Source: Acholeplasmataceae bacterium | GTDB taxonomy: Bacteria; Bacillota_I; Bacilli_A; ML615J-28; CAG-698 | Length of the DNA stretch: 12,367 nucleotides | Assembly: GCA_012839485.1 (NCBI GenBank) | Contig: DUNF01000080.1 | Coordinates: 1 to 12,367 of the forward strand | Direction: 5' to 3' | Part shown: positions 7,730 through 12,367 of the stretch, piece by piece | How the letters are laid out: each line of letters opens with the position of its first letter | How positions within the stretch are numbered: position 1 is the stretch's first letter | The notes under the pieces: generated by a model | Seen by the model: the letters and a program-made list of their open reading frames with translations, nothing else | What the model was told of the DNA's origin: nothing | Databases searched by the model: none | Position numbers and translations under genes: made by a program

Positions 7730-8497
7730 TTATAACCTCTTCTCTATTTCTTGTTTTAAATCCTTATCCTCAATTTTATCTAAAATAGTTCGATAATATC
7801 CTTCAATAATTATTCTTTCAGCTTCTTCCTTAGGGATTCCTCTGCTCATTAAGTAAAACAAATCACTATCGGCTAATGCTCCAATTGATGCACCATGGTT
7901 TGCAATAACATCATGATGATTAATTTCTAAAATTGGATTAGCTTCAATTGAAGAATATAAATCTAACATTATTCCCTTAGTTGATTGATTGATTGCAGCT
8001 TTCTTGCAATCAAAATCAATAAACCCTGTATTATTGATAACTAGTTTAGAATCGTTGTCTGTAACAGCGTAGTTTCTTAAATTTGATTCTGTATAAGGAG
8101 ACAAGTGATTGATTCTAAAATCATAAACTTGTTTCATATTTTCTTTATTGATAATAATATTATCAAGTTCAATATTGCTTTCTTCTTTTAAATTTGCTTC
8201 TAAATTAAAACTATCACATTTTGAATTAAAACAACTTAAAGCTTTAATATTGCTTTTACTAGCATCAAAAATTTGTTTAACTCGACTTGCACCATCTAAA
8301 CAAACATTAACTAACTTTACTTCGTTATTTTTAAATTTTAATTTTAAATTAAAATTATTTGCTTCTTTAAAAATAAGGTGAAGTGTTACATTAATGTTTT
8401 CCTTTACATCAATAGTTACATTTTTTGTTTGGCTTTGAAAAACAAAATCATAAACTCCCGAACTATCAATTGTTTTTTTATGTTCTAAAACTCTCAT
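7730..8497 (-). CDS. sufD: Compact SufD, Fe-S assembly scaffold subunit
   Basis: Partner of SufB and SufC in the SufBCD scaffold complex. The C-terminal third is clearly SufD: a QSTKGIMLD strand region (171-179), ANPILEINHHDV (186-197), NHGAS with His201 (aligning with the functional His360 region of E. coli SufD), and the SufC-contacting helix region LFYLMSRGIPKEEAERIII (213-231). At 255 residues it is far shorter than the usual 420 to 440. The N-terminal helical domain and part of the beta-helix seem to be missing, and residues 1-130 are weakly conserved beta-rich sequence. It starts within the sufC stop (4-base ATGA overlap), so the short N-terminus is not a start-site artefact. A frameshift is unlikely because no coding gap exists upstream. 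Confidence 0.92.
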   Translation of the reverse strand: MRVLEHKKTIDSSGVYDFVFQSQTKNVTIDVKENINVTLHLIFKEANNFNLKLKFKNNEVKLVNVCLDGASRVKQIFDASKSNIKALSCFNSKCDSFNLEANLKEESNIELDNIIINKENMKQVYDFRINHLSPYTESNLRNYAVTDNDSKLVINNTGFIDFDCKKAAINQSTKGIMLDLYSSIEANPILEINHHDVIANHGASIGALADSDLFYLMSRGIPKEEAERIIIEGYYRTILDKIEDKDLKQEIEKRL

Positions 8498-9318
8498 TTC
8501 TTCGGCCTTGCAGCTGATTCTTTAACTGCACAACTTTCAAGTGAAATTGGTGCTTCTTCCTCTTCAAAAATTCCAAGTTCTGTTTTAACCCAATCATAAC
8601 CTTCTTTATTAATTTTCTTAATTAACTCTATTCCACCAGACTTAACGATTCTTCCTCCAACTAAAACATGGGCTTGATCAATATCTAAATAGTCTAATAG
8701 TCTTTCATAGTGAGTAATAAGCATCGCACCAAATTCAGGACTTTTCATCTTATTAATTGCCTCACCCACAACCTTTAAACCATCTACGTCTAATCCAGAG
8801 TCTATTTCATCAAGTAAAGCAATATTAGGTTTTAATAATTTCATTTGCAAAATCTCATTACGTTTTTTCTCACCACCAGAAAATCCTTCGTTTAGATATC
8901 TTTCTGGTAGATCTTTGTTCATTTGCAACTCTTCAACGGTTTGATCTAACTCTTTAATAAACTTATATAGTGATAATCTTTTACCTTCTTCAAGTCTTGC
9001 TTCTAAAGCTTTTTTAATAAACTCTGCGTTAGTAAGGCCACCTACTTCACTAGGATATTGCATTCCAAAAAACAAGCCTTTTCTTGCTCTTTCGTCAACA
9101 CTCATTTTTAAAACATCTTCACCATTTAAAGTTATCGACCCTTTTGTAACTTTATAATTAAAGTGTCCCATAATAGCAGCAGCTAGCGTTGACTTTCCTG
9201 CTCCATTAGGACCCATAATTGCATGAAATTCTCCTGACTTTAAACTTAAGTTAATTCCTTTTAAAATCTCTTTATTTTCTACACTTACATGTAAATCTTT
9301 AATCTCTAATACTTTCAT
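8494..9318 (-). CDS. sufC: SufC, ATPase subunit of the SufBCD scaffold
   Basis: ABC-type ATPase without membrane segments, 274 residues, which drives conformational change in SufBCD during cluster assembly. It has Walker A GPNGAGKST at 36-44, the Q-loop Gln87 in GMQYP, the signature FSGGE at 146-150 followed by KKRNEILQM (typical of SufC), Walker B IALLDE at 166-171 with EIDSGLD after it, and the H-loop His203. The C-terminus after about 250 is an acidic then basic tail of some 24 residues that looks longer than in most SufC proteins. The ATG at 9318 overlaps the apbE stop by 4 bases (ATGA) and has a good AAGGGG at 9331-9326. The gene itself ends in TGA overlapping sufD, so translation along the operon is probably coupled. 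Confidence 0.97.
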   Translation of the reverse strand: MKVLEIKDLHVSVENKEILKGINLSLKSGEFHAIMGPNGAGKSTLAAAIMGHFNYKVTKGSITLNGEDVLKMSVDERARKGLFFGMQYPSEVGGLTNAEFIKKALEARLEEGKRLSLYKFIKELDQTVEELQMNKDLPERYLNEGFSGGEKKRNEILQMKLLKPNIALLDEIDSGLDVDGLKVVGEAINKMKSPEFGAMLITHYERLLDYLDIDQAHVLVGGRIVKSGGIELIKKINKEGYDWVKTELGIFEEEEAPISLESCAVKESAARPKK

Positions 9319-10529
9319 CGATATACCCCTTGATATTGATAATTCTTTTCTTCTAGTGACGCATTAAATTCAAACTTGTTTTGTAATCCACTAGAAACAT
9401 AGACTTTATAGTTTTTTCCTTCTTTCAAAACAAACACAGCTTCGGTGTTGTCTGTTGTTTCAATAAATTCCATACCCTTTTCTAAACCTAAAGCAAAAAC
9501 AGTTGTACTATAAGCATCTCCTAAAATTGAAAGGTCAGTAATAATTGATACTGATACTAAACCATTAGCTATAGGATAACCTGTTCTTGGGTCTAAAATG
9601 TGATGATAATGATTACCGTCTTCATCGATAATATATTTTTCATAGTCACCACTTGTAACTACTGTTTTATCTTTATTGTCTAGGACTTTACCTAATTTAT
9701 TTAAATCACCCGCCAAATAATTTTTGCTAGGAGTTCTTACATATAAAGGCCAATCAATATCTTCGCCTTTAGTATTCACATAATTTCCTAAAAGTAAAAT
9801 ATTAGCTCCAACATCAATAATAGCTCTATCAATGTTTTGACTAACTAAATATTCTTTAATTTTATCAGCTGCATATCCCTTCACAATCGAACCTAAATCT
9901 AAAGCCATTCCTACTTCTGTTAAGAAAACTTTGTTGTTTGTTTTATCTAAAACAACTTTTTCGTAATTAACTAAAGGAAGCAAACTTTCAAGTTCTTCTC
10001 TTGTTGGAAGGTATTCAACAGGAACAGGACCTTCATAAGTTGTAAAGATTAACTCAGGAAAATCCCAAGCTTGCCATACAGGGGCAATTGTTGGGTCAAA
10101 TAAAGCAACACCATCAACTTTTGACATACTAGCTACTTCTAGTGCTTTTTCTAATACATAAATAAATTCACCAGATACTGAAACAGGTTCAATTCCAGCT
10201 TTTTCGTTTACTTTCATTAAAGTTGATTTTTCTCCACCGATTCTTTCAACTGCATTAAATTCTAAATCAAGTTCTTCTAGAATAGCTCTCATCTCTTCTC
10301 CTAGTCTTTGTCTTTCTTCTTCACTCAAATCTTGACTTACAATTTGAACTTTACTTACAGTTTGAAATGAATTTCCTAAGTCAATTGTATAAACATAATA
10401 TTGCTTTTCTTCTTGTTCTTTTGTTGATTTAAAATACCATAAACTTAAAGCAAATGTTGTGATAACTATTACACTAACAACTATTATTCCAATTAAGTTT
10501 TTTAAATCTAGTCTTTTTTTAGTTTCCAT
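9315..10529 (-). CDS. apbE: Membrane-anchored FAD:protein FMN transferase (ApbE family)
   Basis: 404 residues. ApbE enzymes use FAD and Mg2+ to attach FMN covalently to a Thr or Ser of extracytoplasmic redox proteins such as RnfG or NqrC. A membrane segment at about 12-33 without a lipobox suggests an N-terminal anchor with the enzyme outside. Family motifs are complete: LFDPTIAP (143-150), LDLGSIVKGYAADK (210-223), DVGAN (239-243), TSGDYEKY (292-299), HHILDPRTGYP (309-319) and the metal-binding DAYST (338-342). The start at 10529 is chosen because GGAG lies 5 bases upstream and a promoter precedes it; an in-frame ATG further out (10607) falls inside the upstream terminator. It heads the suf operon and overlaps sufC by 4 bases. 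ApbE was once linked genetically to Fe-S metabolism in Salmonella. No acceptor protein is visible in this window. Confidence 0.95.
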   Translation of the reverse strand: METKKRLDLKNLIGIIVVSVIVITTFALSLWYFKSTKEQEEKQYYVYTIDLGNSFQTVSKVQIVSQDLSEEERQRLGEEMRAILEELDLEFNAVERIGGEKSTLMKVNEKAGIEPVSVSGEFIYVLEKALEVASMSKVDGVALFDPTIAPVWQAWDFPELIFTTYEGPVPVEYLPTREELESLLPLVNYEKVVLDKTNNKVFLTEVGMALDLGSIVKGYAADKIKEYLVSQNIDRAIIDVGANILLLGNYVNTKGEDIDWPLYVRTPSKNYLAGDLNKLGKVLDNKDKTVVTSGDYEKYIIDEDGNHYHHILDPRTGYPIANGLVSVSIITDLSILGDAYSTTVFALGLEKGMEFIETTDNTEAVFVLKEGKNYKVYVSSGLQNKFEFNASLEEKNYQYQGVYR

Positions 10530-10534
10530 AATTA

Positions 10535-10538
10535 CTCC
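10535..10538 (-). promoter_or_regulatory. Ribosome binding site deciding the apbE start
   Basis: GGAG lies 5 bases upstream of the ATG at 10529 on the minus strand. It sits downstream of the predicted transcription start and so selects the METKKR start over the upstream in-frame ATG at 10607, which precedes the promoter. Confidence 0.8.
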
Positions 10539-10550
10539 ATTATAATATTT

Positions 10551-10578
10551 ATTATAGCATTTAATGCGAAAAATGCAA
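10551..10578 (-). promoter_or_regulatory. Extended -10 promoter of the apbE-suf-GH18 operon
   Basis: On the minus strand there is a consensus -10 TATAAT (10556-10551) preceded by TGC, giving an extended -10 element. A -35-like TTGCAT (10578-10573) lies 16 bases upstream. Transcription would start at about 10544, giving a leader of only about 15 bases, too short for a riboswitch. It lies directly after the terminator of the ABC exporter unit and is the only clear promoter ahead of the eight genes that follow. Confidence 0.8.
10557..10567. promoter_or_regulatory. Possible operator: 11-bp palindrome in the promoter spacer
   Basis: The perfect palindrome GCATT-T-AATGC fills the spacer next to the -10 box. 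A further AATGC half-site on the plus strand at 10572-10576 overlaps the -35 box. A repressor bound here would block RNA polymerase. No regulator gene is in the window, and the match to any known operator is not claimed. The AT-rich background makes chance possible. Confidence 0.35.
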
Positions 10579-10588
10579 ATTATATAGT

Positions 10589-10626
10589 AAAAAAAGCACG
10601 ATAACACTAATTGTCATCATGCTTTT
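10589..10626 (-). terminator. Intrinsic terminator after the ABC exporter and zincin genes
   Basis: On the minus strand a 14-bp stem (10625-10612 with 10606-10593, including two G-T wobbles) with a 5-base loop is followed by seven T's (10595-10589). It begins within 5 bases of the stop codon of the small HExxH gene. This separates the exporter unit from the apbE-suf operon. Confidence 0.88.
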
Positions 10627-10629
10627 ATT

Positions 10630-11100
10630 TTATTTTCTAATTGTTTCCATCCTTAAACTAACTAATTTTTTCAACTCTTCATTATTAAATTCCTCTAAAG
10701 GAACAAGTAATTTTTCAAGCTGTAAATTAGCATAAGCATAGGCATCTACTTCAATTGCGAGAATAGCATCTAAAGAAAATTCACCATCTTCTTTTTTCTT
10801 TAATTCCTCTTTCCAAAGTTCATATTCTTCTTCACTTATTTCTAAACCTTCTTTGTTTTCATCGCCAAGCAAAATTTGTTTGAATTGCCATAAGTGCCTC
10901 ATTTCATGAAAAACTACTCCTGCCATCTCTATATGGTTTGCTTCTTTAAGCCACTTTTGATTGAAGTTAAGAACTTTATGAGGAAATTGAGTATAAGCTC
11001 TAATTTCATCCGGCATTTTAGAAACGTTTATTTCTGGCAAACTTAAATCTAAGTCATTTGCAGCTGCGATGATTAAAGCGGGTATCAACTCTCTATCCAT
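10630..11100 (-). CDS. Small HExxH zincin-like protein, putative metallopeptidase
   Basis: A 156-residue soluble protein with no signal peptide or membrane segment. It has an HExxH motif, HEMRH at 65-69, preceded by the hydrophobic AGVVF. About 48 residues later comes E117 in AIEVDAYAYA, a spacing and context that fits the third zinc ligand of gluzincin-like folds (ExDA type). A charged helix of E and K (about 89-106) lies between them. This supports a zinc-dependent hydrolase fold, but the family and substrate are not recognised, and similar HExxH domains occur in phage and mobile-element proteins. The start overlaps the ABC exporter stop by 8 bases, so the two genes are probably co-translated and may share a process. 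The gene ends just before a terminator. Confidence 0.8.
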   Translation of the reverse strand: MDRELIPALIIAAANDLDLSLPEINVSKMPDEIRAYTQFPHKVLNFNQKWLKEANHIEMAGVVFHEMRHLWQFKQILLGDENKEGLEISEEEYELWKEELKKKEDGEFSLDAILAIEVDAYAYANLQLEKLLVPLEEFNNEELKKLVSLRMETIRK

Positions 11101-12367
11101 TTTCCTCGCCTCTTACTTCATATTGCAATTGATATAGTTTATAATAATGTCCTTTTTGTTTTAGTAATTCTTGATGATTACCTTGTTCGATTAATCTACC
11201 CTTACTAATAACCATAATCTTATCTGCGTGTTGAATTGTAGATAATCTATGAGCTACGATTAACATTGTACCAATACTCATCATTTTCTCCAAAGAATTT
11301 TGAATTAAAAGTTCAGTTTCTGTATCTATATTAGCTGTTGCTTCATCTAAAATCAAAATCTTTGGATCATGAGCAATAGTTCTTGCAAATGATAGTAATT
11401 GTCTTTGCCCTGAAGAGAAGTTGTTTCCGTGTTCTCTAACTTCCTCATCATATTTGTTTGGAAGTTTTTGGATAAATTGATCAGCATTTACATAAACACT
11501 TGCTTCTTGTACTTTTTCATCACTAATTGCTTCATCTCTTAAATTAATGTTAGTTTTAACTGTTCCACTAAATAAGAATACATCTTGCATCATTTGGCCA
11601 ATACTTCTTCTTAAACTATTTAGTTCAATCTGTCTAATATCAATACCATCAATTAAGATTTCACCTTTTTGAATATCGTAGTTTCTTGTAATCAAAGCTA
11701 AAATTGTTGTTTTACCTGATCCAGTTGCCCCTACAAAAGCAACAGTTTCTTTTGGATTAATATGGAAACTTACATCTTGTAAGATCCAATCAGATGTTGG
11801 ATATTTAAACCAAACATTTCTAAACTCAATTTCACCTTTAATCTCTTCTAAAACTACTGGATGAGAAACTTCTTCAATCTCAGATTTTTTGCCCATTGCT
11901 TCAAAAATTCTCTCACTTGAAGCAAACGCAGATTGTAAGATGTTATATTGCTCCGCAAGTTCTTGTAATGGTCCAAACATTTTATTCGCTAATTGAATAA
12001 ATGTAAACAAAGCACCTACAGTAAACCCACCAGCAAAACTAATAACATCTAATCCACCAACCCAAATAATTAAACAAGTTGTTAGCATTGTAATTACATA
12101 AATTGATGGTCTATATAAAGCAAAACCATAAATTAATTTTAAGTGTGCTTTCTTCAAGAAGACATTTTTCTCTTCAAATTGTTTCATTTGTCTATCTTCT
12201 TGATTAAAGCTTTGAGTAATTTTCATTCCACTAACGTTCTCATTTACAAATGAGTTAATTTCACTTACTCCAGATCTTACTTGACGGTAAATCTTACGAG
12301 AGAAATTACGGAATAATAAAGATAAAACAAAAACAATTGGAATACAAATCATTGTATATAAAGCTAA
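11093..12367 (-). CDS. ABC exporter, permease-ATPase fusion, N-terminus beyond the window
   Basis: The reading frame stays open to the window edge, so the first membrane helices (roughly 160 to 190 residues, judged from a usual length near 600) are missing. The visible 424 residues, counted here from the Met encoded at 12352, contain transmembrane helices at about 1-14, 82-100 and 109-128. The ATPase domain follows: Walker A GATGSGKT 208-215, Q-loop Gln256, signature FSSGQ 312-316, Walker B ILILDE 332-337 with catalytic Glu337, and H-loop His368. The intact Glu together with FSSGQRQLL and DEATANIDTETE resembles the catalytically competent half of heterodimeric multidrug exporters such as YheH or LmrD (from memory). 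If so, the partner gene should lie just upstream, outside the window. Substrate is unknown: drugs, lipids or peptides are all possible. It ends in TAG. Confidence 0.95.
   Translation of the reverse strand, partial: LALYTMICIPIVFVLSLLFRNFSRKIYRQVRSGVSEINSFVNENVSGMKITQSFNQEDRQMKQFEEKNVFLKKAHLKLIYGFALYRPSIYVITMLTTCLIIWVGGLDVISFAGGFTVGALFTFIQLANKMFGPLQELAEQYNILQSAFASSERIFEAMGKKSEIEEVSHPVVLEEIKGEIEFRNVWFKYPTSDWILQDVSFHINPKETVAFVGATGSGKTTILALITRNYDIQKGEILIDGIDIRQIELNSLRRSIGQMMQDVFLFSGTVKTNINLRDEAISDEKVQEASVYVNADQFIQKLPNKYDEEVREHGNNFSSGQRQLLSFARTIAHDPKILILDEATANIDTETELLIQNSLEKMMSIGTMLIVAHRLSTIQHADKIMVISKGRLIEQGNHQELLKQKGHYYKLYQLQYEVRGEENG

Larger units (their letters stand above)
75..10578 (-). other. 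Predicted eight-gene operon: apbE-sufCDSUB-GH18-GH18
   Basis: From the promoter at 10578 to the hairpin at 75 the genes are separated by -4, -4, 0, 1, -20, 3 and 20 bases, with no convincing internal terminator or promoter. Translational coupling is likely at the overlapping junctions. The first six genes form an Fe-S assembly unit plus flavin transferase, and the last two encode surface glycosidases. Co-transcription is inferred from spacing only. Confidence 0.7.

Noticed and set aside
8148..8381. Plus-strand open frame of 77 codons
   Set aside because: It lies wholly inside sufD on the other strand, has low-complexity K/L/S/F content typical of antisense AT-rich codons, and lacks a clear ribosome binding site or homology.
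109..10529. FMN-acceptor motif (SGAT/SGAS type) for ApbE in neighbouring proteins
   Set aside because: Reading through the GH18 lipoproteins and the other products, I found no D-x-x-S-G-A-S/T motif, so none of the neighbours is proposed as the ApbE substrate.
10530..10607. N-terminal extension of ApbE from an in-frame ATG at 10607
   Set aside because: The extra 26 codons run through the loop and T-tract of the upstream terminator and through the promoter itself. GGAG sits directly before the ATG at 10529, where a normal membrane anchor begins.
10530..10629. Riboswitch or T-box leader upstream of apbE
   Set aside because: The gap is fully accounted for by the upstream terminator and the promoter, and the predicted leader is only about 15 bases.
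12350..12352. ATG at 12352 as the true start of the ABC exporter
   Set aside because: The frame is open to the window edge (preceding codons L-A-L-Y-T), and the N-terminal membrane helices expected of this family would be missing, so the gene is simply cut by the window.

Overview
This is an AT-rich stretch in which every supported gene lies on the minus strand, so it is best read from right to left. It most likely comes from a low-GC Bacillota (Firmicutes) genome. The suf genes run in the Bacillus-type order C-D-S-U-B, with SufU as the scaffold or transfer protein. The secreted proteins carry lipoboxes, and the ribosome binding sites are strong AAGGAG types. TGA ends sufU, sufC and apbE and tryptophan is read from TGG, so the standard bacterial code applies and the code-4 mycoplasmas are unlikely. 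The style (very AT-rich, K/N/I-rich proteins, compact operons) suggests a Bacilli lineage near Erysipelotrichales, Acholeplasmatales or Izemoplasmatales, but that placement is a guess.

Right end (12367 to 10589): the C-terminal part of an ABC exporter (permease plus ATPase, cut by the window edge) overlaps by 8 bases a small uncharacterised HExxH zincin-like protein. A strong intrinsic terminator closes this unit.

Centre (10578 to 4698): an extended -10 promoter, with an 11-bp palindrome in its spacer, drives a tightly packed operon. It starts with a membrane-anchored ApbE-type FAD:protein FMN transferase and continues with sufC, sufD, sufS, sufU and sufB, which form a complete Fe-S cluster assembly machine. 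Most junctions overlap (4-bp ATGA overlaps, one 20-bp overlap) or are separated by 0 to 1 bp. SufD is unusually short.

Left (4694 to 75): the same transcript appears to continue, after gaps of only 3 and 20 bp, into two tandem 760-residue lipoproteins. Each carries adhesin or Ig-like N-terminal modules, a charged helical linker and a C-terminal GH18 glycosidase domain with an intact DxxDxDxE motif. They are paralogues whose DNA identity is patchy, which suggests gene conversion. A 13-bp hairpin terminator follows. At the extreme left a new promoter, ribosome binding site and the first five codons of another gene are visible.

The Suf proteins clearly work together: SufS and SufU supply sulfur to the SufBCD scaffold. 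ApbE at the head of the operon and the two surface glycosidases at its end are not an obvious functional match, and this odd operon composition is the most interesting aspect of the window. I found no RNA genes, CRISPR array, insertion sequence or riboswitch. No gene-free stretch exceeds about 100 bases.
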